A DNA stretch of 64,000 nt, from positions 3,968,001 to 4,032,000 of the forward strand of contig NZ_JBEGII010000001.1 of NCBI RefSeq assembly GCF_040675875.1. Reading direction: 5' to 3'. The translations under genes and the position numbers were made by a program. The stretch's first letter is position 1. Every line of letters begins with the position of its first letter. This document shows positions 9,082-17,399 of the stretch, piece by piece. Source of the DNA: Microbacterium sp. LWO12-1.2 (GTDB lineage Bacteria > Actinomycetota > Actinomycetes > Actinomycetales > Microbacteriaceae). Under the pieces are notes generated by a model. It was not told the origin of the DNA. It saw nothing but the letters and a program-made list of their open reading frames with translations, and searched no databases.

Positions 9082-11868
9082 ATGACGCGACGCAACCAGC
9101 CGGTCGGAGAGATCGGCGACTACTCGTTTGAAGACTTCCGCCAGGGAACGCTCGGCAACGGGGGGCAGAACATCTACCTCTCGAAGGCGGGGGTTTTGCA
9201 ACGGATCTCGTACTCGAGCATCTCTGGATCGGGCTATGTGGATCTGCCCTTTGCGAACTCGCACGATGACGGACCGGTTCTGCCGGCCTACGTCTACGTC
9301 TCGCCCCTCCTCGATACCGATCGCGTGGAACTCGACTCATTGGGTGCCTATGCCGGCGCAACGGCGGATCTCAACGGCAACGGGCTGGACGATATCGTCA
9401 TCGCCAATCAGTTTGACGGCGTCACGAACGAACTGCACGCCCAGATCTACTATGCGGGCGCAGATGGCTACTCACGGAGCCGTATGCAGCAGTTGTGGGC
9501 GCCTTCGAGCAAAGACGTGGTCATCGGACGGTTCACATCGAGGGAACGCCCCGCGATCATCCTGCTGTCACGGGAGCGACTGCGACTGTTCGAACAGGGC
9601 TCTGACGGGTTCGCGTCCCATAGCTATCGCGACTTGACGATCGACCTTGAGATCGAATCCATCGTTGCTGCGGACCTGGACGGGGACGGGTTCGATGATC
9701 TCATCGTCCGCTGTGCAGACAGCGCCGTCATCGTCTTCTGGGGTGGAGCCGATGGGCTGTCGGCGGAGCGCAGCACGCGGGTCCCCGCCGAGTACACGGG
9801 GACCCGGCGGTTGGAGGCCCTCTATGACCTGGCCGCCATGGGCGGTGGCGGTGGCACCGTCGACAGCGCCACGAAGTACGTCCAGACTCCCCAGACGGAA
9901 GTCCGCCTCAAGGTGATCGATTTCATGGAGCGGCCGAGCATCTTCCTCTGCCCCGAGGCGACCACATACTTCGTGAGGTTCGACGAGGCGCGCAACGTAC
10001 ATCTCTCCGCCGCTCTCGACACCGGGCCGGTGATCAGCGCCGCGTCTGGACCCGTACTCGGGGCGGGGCGATCCGACCTGGTGCTCGTGACGCACCAGGA
10101 TGAAGGGCAAGGGCAGGTGTCCCGCCTCTATCCACACGGCGCAGAGACGTCAGAGCTCGGCGCATCGATCGCGTTCGAGACGGCATACGCCAACGACGTC
10201 GTGATCGCGGATCTGGACGGCAACGGATATTCGGATGTCATCGTCTGCCAGGGGCAGCGGCCGGATCACTACACGACAGAGGCTCTCGTCTTCCCCAGTT
10301 CCGACACCGGATTCACCGGCGTTCCCAATCGGCTGCCGACTCACTGCGCGCAAGACGTACTTATGATCCGGTGGCCCCTGGATGGTCTGCCCAAGCCCGT
10401 CTTCATCAACCATCTGAGCAACACGGTGCGGGGAGACGTGAACACCTTCGTGTACCTCGGTGCTGCAGACGGATTCTCCGCTGACCGACGCCTCGAGTTT
10501 CCGGGGTGGGCGGCGACGGAACTGAAGTTCGTCGACTTCTGGGACCGGGGTGCGCCGGACATCTTCATGGCCAACTCGAACGAGAACTGGCTTGAAACCG
10601 ACAAGGGCTCGTTCATCTACGTGCGCCGAAGCGATGAATTCCCGATCGAGGATCGAATCGAGCTCGCGACAACGCACAACATGTCGGGCGTTGTCGCGGA
10701 CTTCTCTCGTTCCGGGTACCTCGATCTTGTGACGAGCAGTTGGGAGCAGTCCTACCTACAGCTCTTTCGGGGCGGGCCTGAGGGGCTGGCAGAGCCGGAA
10801 CGCATCGACTTGGTCGTAGACGGTCGCACGTACGCGGATGCCAGGTTCATGAGCGTCGCCGACCTCAACAAGGACGGCTGGCTCGATCTCGTTGTCCCCG
10901 ACCTCGGGCGGGGTGGAGTTCTCATCCTCTGGGGAGGGCCGGACGGATTCGATGCCAACCGATCCGTCGTGCTGGAAAGCGGCAAGGTCGTGTCGACCCG
11001 CGTCGCTGATCTCAACAACGATGGCTGGCTGGATCTTATCGTCGGCGGATACAAGGGGGACGACCCCACGAATGCGCACAACTGTTTCGTGTACATCTAC
11101 TGGGGTGGACCGGAAGGCTACTCGAACTCCAGGCGCGCGCAACTGCCTTCGTTCTTTGCTGCAGATGTCAGTGTTGCTGACCTCAACAACGACGGAGTCC
11201 TGGACATCATCGTCGCCAACTATGTGGCGCATCAGACCCGCGACATCGACAGCTACATCTATTGGGGTGATGAGAACGGGGAGTACCATCCGCACCGAGT
11301 GACGCGCTTGTTCCATCACTCCGCGTGCGGCATCCTTGCCGCCGACTTCAACGAGGACGGCTACATCGATCTCGCCATCGCAAACCATCGCTACTACGGC
11401 AATCACGATTGCGAATCCTATGTCTGGCACAACGGACCAGACGGCTTCAGCGAGTCACACAGAACCAGCCTGCCGACCGGAGGTGCGCACGGACTCAGTC
11501 ATCTCGACTTCGGAAACATCTATGACCGGGGGCCGGAAGAGTTCTTCGAGTCACGCGTGTTCCGCTCGAACGGCGTGCTGAAGAGCATCCGCGTGGAAGG
11601 AAGCATCCCGGCAAAGACCTGGGTGCGCTCTCAAGTGCGCACTGCAGCCGCAGAGTCCGAGCTTGCGACAAGTCCGTGGCGAACCGGAGAGGTTGTGAAC
11701 GGGTGGCTCGAGAGCGAGGAAGCGACGGACATTCCTCTTGAGGGGTTCGTTCAGTACCGGCTTGCGTTCGGTGCCACCAACAGCGTCGCCACCCCGAGGG
11801 TGTCGGCGGTCGAGCTGCGAATCGTCGAGCTTCAGGACGACGCCAACGTCACAGGGAAGGTCAGCTAG
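9082..11868 (+). CDS. Large FG-GAP/VCBS repeat beta-propeller protein
   Basis: 928-aa protein built almost entirely of FG-GAP (integrin-alpha/VCBS) repeats. Calcium-loop units of the form DLNxDGxxD are clear: DLNGNGLDD, DLDGDGFDD, DLDGNGYSD, DLNKDGWLD, DLNNDGWLD, DLNNDGVLD and DFNEDGYID. Several degenerate units lie between them, enough for one large or two seven-bladed propellers. The C-terminal 110 residues look like a separate beta domain. There is no signal peptide or membrane segment, which is unusual because FG-GAP proteins are normally secreted. It has its own promoter (site B). Its stop shares a base with the start of the next gene. Function unknown; glycan or substrate binding is plausible. 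Confidence 0.85.
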   Translation: MTRRNQPVGEIGDYSFEDFRQGTLGNGGQNIYLSKAGVLQRISYSSISGSGYVDLPFANSHDDGPVLPAYVYVSPLLDTDRVELDSLGAYAGATADLNGNGLDDIVIANQFDGVTNELHAQIYYAGADGYSRSRMQQLWAPSSKDVVIGRFTSRERPAIILLSRERLRLFEQGSDGFASHSYRDLTIDLEIESIVAADLDGDGFDDLIVRCADSAVIVFWGGADGLSAERSTRVPAEYTGTRRLEALYDLAAMGGGGGTVDSATKYVQTPQTEVRLKVIDFMERPSIFLCPEATTYFVRFDEARNVHLSAALDTGPVISAASGPVLGAGRSDLVLVTHQDEGQGQVSRLYPHGAETSELGASIAFETAYANDVVIADLDGNGYSDVIVCQGQRPDHYTTEALVFPSSDTGFTGVPNRLPTHCAQDVLMIRWPLDGLPKPVFINHLSNTVRGDVNTFVYLGAADGFSADRRLEFPGWAATELKFVDFWDRGAPDIFMANSNENWLETDKGSFIYVRRSDEFPIEDRIELATTHNMSGVVADFSRSGYLDLVTSSWEQSYLQLFRGGPEGLAEPERIDLVVDGRTYADARFMSVADLNKDGWLDLVVPDLGRGGVLILWGGPDGFDANRSVVLESGKVVSTRVADLNNDGWLDLIVGGYKGDDPTNAHNCFVYIYWGGPEGYSNSRRAQLPSFFAADVSVADLNNDGVLDIIVANYVAHQTRDIDSYIYWGDENGEYHPHRVTRLFHHSACGILAADFNEDGYIDLAIANHRYYGNHDCESYVWHNGPDGFSESHRTSLPTGGAHGLSHLDFGNIYDRGPEEFFESRVFRSNGVLKSIRVEGSIPAKTWVRSQVRTAAAESELATSPWRTGEVVNGWLESEEATDIPLEGFVQYRLAFGATNSVATPRVSAVELRIVELQDDANVTGKVS

Positions 11869-12905
11869 TGCGTATCGTCGAGCGAGGAACCATCGACAAC
11901 GCGGATTCCGCTTTCGCCCAGACCGCCGTTCTAGAGGACGGTAGCCTCCTGTCTGCTTTCAGTGACGCAGGAGGGCAGTTCGCGACAGGTGGCACAAGTC
12001 TCTCGCGCTCGCGCGACGGCCGCACGTGGAGCCCGCGCGAGACGCTTCTCGGTGCTGTGGCACACCCGCGAACGACCAATTTCCTGAAAGCGTCCGCATC
12101 GACGCGAACCCGCACCGTGTTCGCCTACGGTGCGCGCCAGCAACAACCCGAAAGTGTCGTCTTCGATGACCGGCGGTATGACGCAGTACTTTGCCGATCC
12201 ATCGATGGCGGATCGACGTGGTCCTCGCCGGCCACCGTTCCGTTCCCCACGCATGCGCTCGAAATATCTCACGGGGTGCTCGCGCTCCGCTCGGGCCGGC
12301 TCCTCGCTCCCGCTGCGACGATCGAGGAAGGGCGGTTGGGCGAGCGGGTGCTGGTCGCGATCTCGGACGACGATGGGCTGACATGGCCCCGCCACGCGAC
12401 CGCACTCGTTGATCCGGATGGTGAGCTCGGATTCCTGGAGCAGAAGCTCACCCAATTGAACGATGGGCGCATACTCGCGACGGCGTGGGCTGTCAGCTTG
12501 GCCGATGCCTCAGATCGGAGCAACCACTTCGCGATCTCTGACGATGAGGGTGAGACGTGGAGCGCGCCTCACAGCATGGAGATCTTCGGGCAGACGCTGA
12601 GCGCAGTTCAACTCCCGGACGAAAGGTTTCTGCTTGCGTACAACCGACGTTACGGGGAGCAAGGGGTCGTGCTGGCGCTGGCGCAGTTGAACGGCCTCAC
12701 CTGGAAAGTCGAGCAGGAGATCCTCGGATATGACCCCGACATTCGGCGGCTGAGTCGTACAGGCGAGTCGCTTGCCGAGGAGATGCTCGACTTTCAGTTC
12801 GGGTTTCCCATCCTCCTGCTACGAGACCGCGAGTCCGCGCTCCTCACCTACTGGTCTGTCGAAGACGGATCATGCGGCGTGCGCTGGGCCTCGATTCGGT
12901 TCTAG
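11868..12905 (+). CDS. Sialidase-superfamily (BNR/Asp-box) protein, intracellular
   Basis: 345-aa six-bladed propeller with repeated Asp-boxes: SRDGRTWS, SIDGGSTWS, SDDDGLTWP and SDDEGETWS. This matches the exo-alpha-sialidase superfamily. No signal peptide is visible. The GTG start overlaps the FG-GAP stop by one base, so the two proteins are likely made in a fixed ratio and may act together. Family members include sialidases and other glycan-active or sensor propellers. Catalytic residues (Arg triad, Tyr/Glu) cannot be assigned with confidence, so enzymatic sialidase activity is unproven. Confidence 0.8.
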   Translation: MRIVERGTIDNADSAFAQTAVLEDGSLLSAFSDAGGQFATGGTSLSRSRDGRTWSPRETLLGAVAHPRTTNFLKASASTRTRTVFAYGARQQQPESVVFDDRRYDAVLCRSIDGGSTWSSPATVPFPTHALEISHGVLALRSGRLLAPAATIEEGRLGERVLVAISDDDGLTWPRHATALVDPDGELGFLEQKLTQLNDGRILATAWAVSLADASDRSNHFAISDDEGETWSAPHSMEIFGQTLSAVQLPDERFLLAYNRRYGEQGVVLALAQLNGLTWKVEQEILGYDPDIRRLSRTGESLAEEMLDFQFGFPILLLRDRESALLTYWSVEDGSCGVRWASIRF

Positions 12906-12953
12906 GACGTCCGGGGCCTCCCGGCGATCGAAAATGAACGAAAGGAGCTGTAG

Positions 12954-14339
12954 ATGACTATTGCAACGGCAAGGATCGGCCGCCTCACAGTGGCCGCGGT
13001 AGCAGTCTTAGGGCTGGCCATCGGAGGTGGTGTGCTCGCGAACGTGCCGAAGGCTGAAGCTGCGGTAGGTTCGCCGACTGTCAGTGCATCGACGACGCTC
13101 GGTTGGGCGACACGGACTCCGCTCGGGCAGACGTACGCGGCGAACTCGTTCATCGTCGACTCGCACGGCATAGATACGAAACAGTCGTTCAGCTATTCGG
13201 GGGGAGCGTTCACTCCCATCACGCGTACTGCCGGCACGTACGTGGACGGCTCCACCCATGTCACCGTCGGAATGCCGAGCGGAGAAATGTGGGCAGTCGA
13301 TCTCACAACCGACAACATCTCCTTCGATTCGGCGCAGTCCAAGTGGACCGGTACGTTCTTGAAGTTCGCCTCCCCGACCGGCTCGTCGGTGGGATCCAGC
13401 GAGTTCACCATCAGCGCGCTTCCCGGGAACTCGAACGGGTACTGGCAGCCGTACTCCGTCTTCATCGACAGTGGATACCTCTACATGTCCTTGTACCGGC
13501 TCACCACGGGCAGCGAGACGTGGTCCGTGGCCGGTACGCCCACCACGATTCCCAACGCCAAGATCGGCGACACATGGATGGTTCGCGCCAGCCTCTCCAC
13601 GCCGACGTCTTTTCAGTTCATCGGCGGAATCGCGAACAAGGCGGCGTATCAGACCGCGTTGACGGCAGCGGGCTACGGGCCGTACGACCTTCCGCTTTAC
13701 TACTCGGTCGGCCCACGTTGCATCCCGACCGATGGAACGAAGATCGTATGCATCACCAGGTCGAGTGCGGATGACGACGATTCGACGAGGAAACTCGATG
13801 CGACCAAGATCTTCAACCCCGCGCAGTCCAGCCAAGATGCGCAGCGCTCACGGTTCTATGGCGGATATGTTGCACCTGGCGTCTACCAGCAGACGCTCGA
13901 AAAGGGGAAGTACTACTCGCCGAAGAACACCGTGAAGATCCCGCCGATGATGGTCTCGATCACTTCTGACGGTGGCACCACGTGGACGCACAAGATCATC
14001 GCCGACAACGGTGGCATCGACGGCAATCTTGCCTACGACAGCGCCAACAATCTGCTCATCGTCGCCTACGGTGGACAGACCTATCCGCGCAAGGGGGTCG
14101 CTGTCCAGTGGTCCGAGGATCTGGGGACGACCTGGAGTTCGCCGCTTACCGTCACGGATGCTGACGACGCGTACAACACCGGCACGCCGACGATCTTCAA
14201 GACCGCTGCGAAGACATTCGTCTTGGTCTACGACTCACTGCCGCGCTACTTCGAGATGGTGTCGCGCACAGGCAATCCGTCGCCGGCCGTCATGCCGGCC
14301 GAATGGCGACTGATGACTCGCACGATCACCTTCCCCTGA
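12954..14339 (+). CDS. Secreted sialidase-like (BNR/Asp-box) protein
   Basis: 461-aa protein with a clear Sec signal peptide: basic start, hydrophobic AAVAVLGLAIGGGV, probable cleavage after KAEA near residue 36. Asp-box-like repeats ITSDGGTTWTHK and SEDLGTTWSS in the C-terminal half suggest a sialidase-type propeller. The central part is rich in Ser/Thr/Tyr and was not assigned. AAAGGAG sits 7 nt before the ATG. It is the only exported member of the four-propeller run and ends at a strong terminator. It may process or capture the substrate outside the cell; this is inferred from context. Confidence 0.75.
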   Translation: MTIATARIGRLTVAAVAVLGLAIGGGVLANVPKAEAAVGSPTVSASTTLGWATRTPLGQTYAANSFIVDSHGIDTKQSFSYSGGAFTPITRTAGTYVDGSTHVTVGMPSGEMWAVDLTTDNISFDSAQSKWTGTFLKFASPTGSSVGSSEFTISALPGNSNGYWQPYSVFIDSGYLYMSLYRLTTGSETWSVAGTPTTIPNAKIGDTWMVRASLSTPTSFQFIGGIANKAAYQTALTAAGYGPYDLPLYYSVGPRCIPTDGTKIVCITRSSADDDDSTRKLDATKIFNPAQSSQDAQRSRFYGGYVAPGVYQQTLEKGKYYSPKNTVKIPPMMVSITSDGGTTWTHKIIADNGGIDGNLAYDSANNLLIVAYGGQTYPRKGVAVQWSEDLGTTWSSPLTVTDADDAYNTGTPTIFKTAAKTFVLVYDSLPRYFEMVSRTGNPSPAVMPAEWRLMTRTITFP

Positions 14340-14343
14340 CAGG

Positions 14344-14377
14344 CGAGACGGGCGGGGCTCTCGCCCCACCCGTCTCG
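14344..14377 (+). terminator. Strong hairpin terminator after propeller genes
   Basis: CGAGACGGG pairs with CCCGTCTCG and GGGGC with GCCCC around a TCTC loop: 14 pairs with a single C-A mismatch. Only a short T-run follows, as is common in actinobacteria. It separates the propeller operon from the RraA gene. Confidence 0.8.
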
Positions 14378-14412
14378 TTCATGGACCGAGATTCTCAAGA
14401 ATTAGGATTGCG

Positions 14413-14446
14413 TTGACTATTTCATCTAGTGGTAAGCTCGTTTCAT
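14413..14446 (+). promoter_or_regulatory. Operator site C (double TTTCAT box) upstream of RraA-type gene
   Basis: TTTCAT occurs at 14420-14425 and again at 14441-14446, 21 bp apart. Read on the minus strand this is ATGAAA-N8-CCAC-N3-ATGAAA, identical in layout to site B. TTGACT (14413-14418) and TAAGCT (14433-14438) are candidate promoter hexamers, but their 14-bp spacer is short, so the -35/-10 assignment is uncertain. Confidence 0.55.
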
Positions 14447-14466
14447 CAAGAGAAACGGAAGATGCC

Positions 14467-15114
14467 ATGACAATTGATCGATCCCAGTGGTCTGGGCTGT
14501 TCTCTGGTGTCCTCAGTGACATCCTCGACGAACTGGGCGTGTTCGGACAAGCGTCTACGCAGCAGTTCAAGCATGTGGACCCCGGCGTAAGAGTCATCGG
14601 GCTCGCTGCGACGGCACGAGCGGTTCCCGTCAGCACGCCGCCGTCGGAGCCTTACGCGAAGTTGCTCGGAGCGATCGACGGCCTCTCTCCAATGGAGGTT
14701 CTGGTACTTTCCGCCCCCGAATCCTCCACGAGCTCGCTGTTCGGCGGCCTCCTGGCGACGGCGGTGTCGCAAGCCGGCGGTGCCGGTGCTCTGATCGACG
14801 GCTACATTCGTGACGCCGATGAAGTCCGCCGCATCGGCGTGCCGACGGCATTCCGAGGATCGAGTCCCCTCGACAGTTTCGGGCGCGACGAGGTCGTGGA
14901 GACGGGCGGTCCGGTCTCGATCGGAGGCGTTACCGTCCGCCCCGGAGATTTCGTCCTGTGCGATGCTGACGGGCTTGTCGTCGTCCCCTCCGAACACCTC
15001 GAACGGGTCTTGGAGCTCGCAGCGAAGAAGCTGACTCGGGAGTCGCAGATGCGTGCAGCGCTGAACGGCGGGATGGGCGTGGCAACAGCGTTCCAGGAGT
15101 TCGGCGTTCTCTGA
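14467..15114 (+). CDS. RraA family protein (HMG/OMG aldolase-like)
   Basis: 215-aa RraA/demethylmenaquinone-methyltransferase-like fold. Catabolic members are class II pyruvate aldolases (4-hydroxy-4-methyl-2-oxoglutarate or 4-carboxy-4-hydroxy-2-oxoadipate aldolase, oxaloacetate decarboxylase). The family core is visible: GGLLATAVSQAGGAGALIDG followed by YIRDADEV, with Arg-Asp as substrate and metal ligands. The C-terminal GDFVLCDADGLVVVP is also typical. ATG at 14467 has GGAAG 5 nt upstream. It has its own operator (site C), placing it in the same predicted regulon as the aldolase and propeller genes. Confidence 0.88.
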   Translation: MTIDRSQWSGLFSGVLSDILDELGVFGQASTQQFKHVDPGVRVIGLAATARAVPVSTPPSEPYAKLLGAIDGLSPMEVLVLSAPESSTSSLFGGLLATAVSQAGGAGALIDGYIRDADEVRRIGVPTAFRGSSPLDSFGRDEVVETGGPVSIGGVTVRPGDFVLCDADGLVVVPSEHLERVLELAAKKLTRESQMRAALNGGMGVATAFQEFGVL

Positions 15115-15159
15115 GATCGCCGCTCGTCGAGCTGCTGACCAACCGATTGATAGCCTGAG

Positions 15160-16299
15160 ATGCGTCCTTCCCTCGCCGAGTTGACCCGTCCGACCCGCGA
15201 GTACGTCGGGGTGGACTACCTGTGGGAACGACCAACGATTTCAGCCTTATGGTTCAAGGTCGAGCCGGAGTCGCGGTCTGCTACGACGGTATTCGCCTAC
15301 CTCGCACAACCGTCAGGAAGCCGGACCTCTCGGCGACCAGGTGTCGTCCTCATTCATGGCGGAGGAGGGCGAGCGTTCCCAGAGTGGGCGACCATGTGGG
15401 CACAGCGCGGATACGCGGCGCTCGCCATCGACTTGAGCGGGAGCACGCCGTCTCGTGGTCTCGCCGAGACAGCGGGGCCGCCGCAGAGTGCCGAAGGAAA
15501 ATTCGGAAGCATCCGAGACGGCGTGGAACACACGTGGATGGTCCACGCCGTCTCGGCTGCTCGGCACGCGCTTTCTGTGTTGGGCGCCCTCCCCGATGTC
15601 GACGCATCACAGCTCTACCTGACCGGCATCTCATGGGGCTCGCACGTCGCACAGCTGGTCACTTCCGTCGACGAGCGGGTTCGACGCGCGGCCTTCGTGT
15701 ACGGAGCCGGCTTCCATTCCGAGAACTCTTACACGTCGGCGTACTTGTCGAAGCTCCCTGATGCCGACGCCGCTCTTTGGTCGAAGATGTTCGATCAGAA
15801 GCACTACCTGGCGCAGATCGCCGCACCAACGCTATGGATCACCGGCGTCAATGATCCGCACTATCGACTTGACCTCTTCGATCGGAGCGCTCGCCTCGTT
15901 TGCGCGCCGGTGACCCGCCACGTTTCGCTATCACTTCGCCACAGCCACGAAGAAGGATGGTCGCCCGTTGAGATCGCCGCCTTCTTCGCGGAAAGCGCAC
16001 AGGCGGGTCCGGCGCTTCCCGTTCTCTCGCCTCCCGCGATCGTCGACGGTCGGCTCTCGTCGACCGTGCGCTTTGACCTGCCCGACCGAGGTGCGACCCT
16101 TCGCTATACGAGCAGCAGAGGCTCTTGGGAGAACAAGTCCTGGGAAAGTCGAGCAGCGGACCTCGACGGCGACCTGATCTCGGCGTTGCTACCAGCCGGG
16201 TGGACCTCCGCGTATCTCGAAGCAGAGGATGCCAGTGGCATCCGCGTCTCCACGAGTCTCGTCGTGCCAGCCTTGGGTTCTACTTCGACGATCTCGTGA
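15160..16299 (+). CDS. Alpha/beta hydrolase (acetyl-xylan-esterase/dienelactone-hydrolase-like)
   Basis: 379-aa hydrolase. VVLIHGGGGRA gives the oxyanion region, GISWGSH is the nucleophile elbow (GxSxG), and a histidine in LRHSHEEGW near residue 268 is the probable catalytic base. An acidic partner is likely ITGVNDPHY. The C-terminal 90 residues form an extra beta-rich domain. No signal peptide is seen, so the protein is cytoplasmic. It lies 45 bp after the RraA gene and probably shares its transcript; an ester-linked substituent on the imported compound would fit. A ribosome binding site is weak at the first ATG. Confidence 0.82.
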   Translation: MRPSLAELTRPTREYVGVDYLWERPTISALWFKVEPESRSATTVFAYLAQPSGSRTSRRPGVVLIHGGGGRAFPEWATMWAQRGYAALAIDLSGSTPSRGLAETAGPPQSAEGKFGSIRDGVEHTWMVHAVSAARHALSVLGALPDVDASQLYLTGISWGSHVAQLVTSVDERVRRAAFVYGAGFHSENSYTSAYLSKLPDADAALWSKMFDQKHYLAQIAAPTLWITGVNDPHYRLDLFDRSARLVCAPVTRHVSLSLRHSHEEGWSPVEIAAFFAESAQAGPALPVLSPPAIVDGRLSSTVRFDLPDRGATLRYTSSRGSWENKSWESRAADLDGDLISALLPAGWTSAYLEAEDASGIRVSTSLVVPALGSTSTIS

Positions 16300-16303
16300 C
16301 CAC

Positions 16304-16328
16304 GAACAGGAGACTCCTCTCTTCGTCC
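16304..16328. repeat. 25-bp direct repeat, copy 1
   Basis: This copy is identical over 25 bp to 18097-18121 and begins GAAC, has 16 nt containing the small palindrome AGGAG-A-CTCCT, then CGTC. It lies in the 37-bp gap between two convergent genes. The GAAC-N16-CGTC layout looks like an ECF sigma promoter. Together the copies bracket the ECF/NTF2 module. Confidence 0.8.
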
Positions 16329-16336
16329 GACTGCTC

Positions 16337-16792
16337 TTAGCCGAGGATCGGATCTGCGAGAGCGTCGGGCTTTCCCGAATCGGCGACGATCTGCAGTGCT
16401 CGCTCGAGGATCTGGAGATCTTCCACGGTCTCCACAGAAGAGACCTTCCCCCACCGGAGGGTCATGAACTGGAAGACGAGGTTCTCGTAGCGCTCCCCGT
16501 TCGGGAGGGGGCCGCTGACGCGGTTGCGCACTGCGATCCGGGTCTTCCACGGGCCTCCGTTGACGAGCACTTCGAGGACTTCGAACTTCGCTCCAGGAAG
16601 CAGGTCGAGCGTTCGCTCCCACCATCGCACCATGGCGTCCTTCGTGACTCGTCGACCGCCGAGGGCGTGAGTGCCGTGAAAGACGTACTCGAACGGAGAA
16701 TCCAATCCATCGACCATCGCCTGGTAGTTGCCGGCGTTGATCTGATCGAACGTGCTGCGCACCCTGCTCCGGACTATCGCTGCGTAGACCAT
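16337..16792 (-). CDS. NTF2-like (SnoaL-like) protein
   Basis: 151-aa alpha+beta-barrel protein: FDQINAGNYQAMVDGL and FEYVFHGTHALGGRRVTKDAMVRWWERTL-type helices, then four strands ending in FQFMTLRWGKVSSVETVEDL. Family members bind or isomerise small hydrophobic ligands. The ATG at 16792 has a purine-rich GGAGGGGAGA upstream. It lies 49 bp downstream of an ECF sigma gene. In ECF41-type sigma factors a SnoaL-like domain is fused to the C terminus and controls activity, so this could be a detached version of that domain. That analogy is inference. Confidence 0.8.
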   Translation of the reverse strand: MVYAAIVRSRVRSTFDQINAGNYQAMVDGLDSPFEYVFHGTHALGGRRVTKDAMVRWWERTLDLLPGAKFEVLEVLVNGGPWKTRIAVRNRVSGPLPNGERYENLVFQFMTLRWGKVSSVETVEDLQILERALQIVADSGKPDALADPILG

Positions 16793-16841
16793 GCTTCCGA
16801 TTCTCCCCTCCCTGTCGTCCGTGCTCCAGATGATCGAGCGT

Positions 16842-17396
16842 TCATCTGGAGTGTTCCTCTGACGTGTTCCTCGTAGGGAGGGCGCTGTCGGTCGGCCGCC
16901 TCGCCGCCACAGACTCGGGCAGGAGTGCTGCCCGCAGTATCTCGCGGGCCCGCTGATACCGACTCCTCGCTGTCGATGCCCCAATCCCGATGTGATCTGC
17001 CGCCGCCGCGAGCGTGAACCCATCCCAGTGGACGAGTTGTACGAGTTCTCGGAGGTCGGAGGGGAGCCTTCGCACAGCGTCGAGCACCTCGGCGTGCTGG
17101 TCCGCGGGCGGGCTCTGCAACGGGCTCACCCGAGTCGCCGCACGCAGCCGGCCAGCGAGTCGCGTTCGCCGACGTTCCGCACGATCATGCTCGAGAAGAA
17201 CATTGCGGGCCACCCCGAACAACCACATTCGCGTGTCCTGTGCGTTGTCGGGCATGACGTGGATTCGGCGCCAGGCGACGAGCATCACGTCTGCGAGAAG
17301 ATCCGGGGCGTCATCGCGCCCGACTCTCCGTTCGAAGTAGTTGAGTATGGCGTAGCCGTTCGCTTCCAACGCCGTGTGCAGTTTGGTGTCTCGCAC
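16842..17396 (-). CDS. ECF-type RNA polymerase sigma factor
   Basis: 184-aa sigma-70 family protein with region 2 (YFERRVGRDDAPDLLADVMLVAWRR, with WLFGVARNVL) and region 4 (LPSDLRELVQLVHWDGFTLAAAADHIGIGASTARSRYQRARE, including the HTH). Start is a GTG at 17396, only 3 nt after the preceding stop, so translation is probably coupled to the upstream membrane protein gene. It ends with a 25-residue tail and no fused sensor domain. The membrane partner and the NTF2-like protein are candidate regulators. The regulon is unknown; the repeats at 16304 and 18097 resemble ECF promoters. Confidence 0.9.
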   Translation of the reverse strand: MRDTKLHTALEANGYAILNYFERRVGRDDAPDLLADVMLVAWRRIHVMPDNAQDTRMWLFGVARNVLLEHDRAERRRTRLAGRLRAATRVSPLQSPPADQHAEVLDAVRRLPSDLRELVQLVHWDGFTLAAAADHIGIGASTARSRYQRAREILRAALLPESVAARRPTDSALPTRNTSEEHSR

Positions 17397-17399
17397 GGC

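Noticed and set aside
14413-14466. Earlier TTG start for the RraA gene at 14413
   Set aside because: It would place the start inside the predicted promoter/operator. The ATG at 14467 has GGAAG at ideal spacing.
2-16299. Genomic island bounded by integrase or attachment sites
   Set aside because: No integrase, transposase or direct repeat is visible around the cluster within the window. The left end is outside, so transfer cannot be judged.
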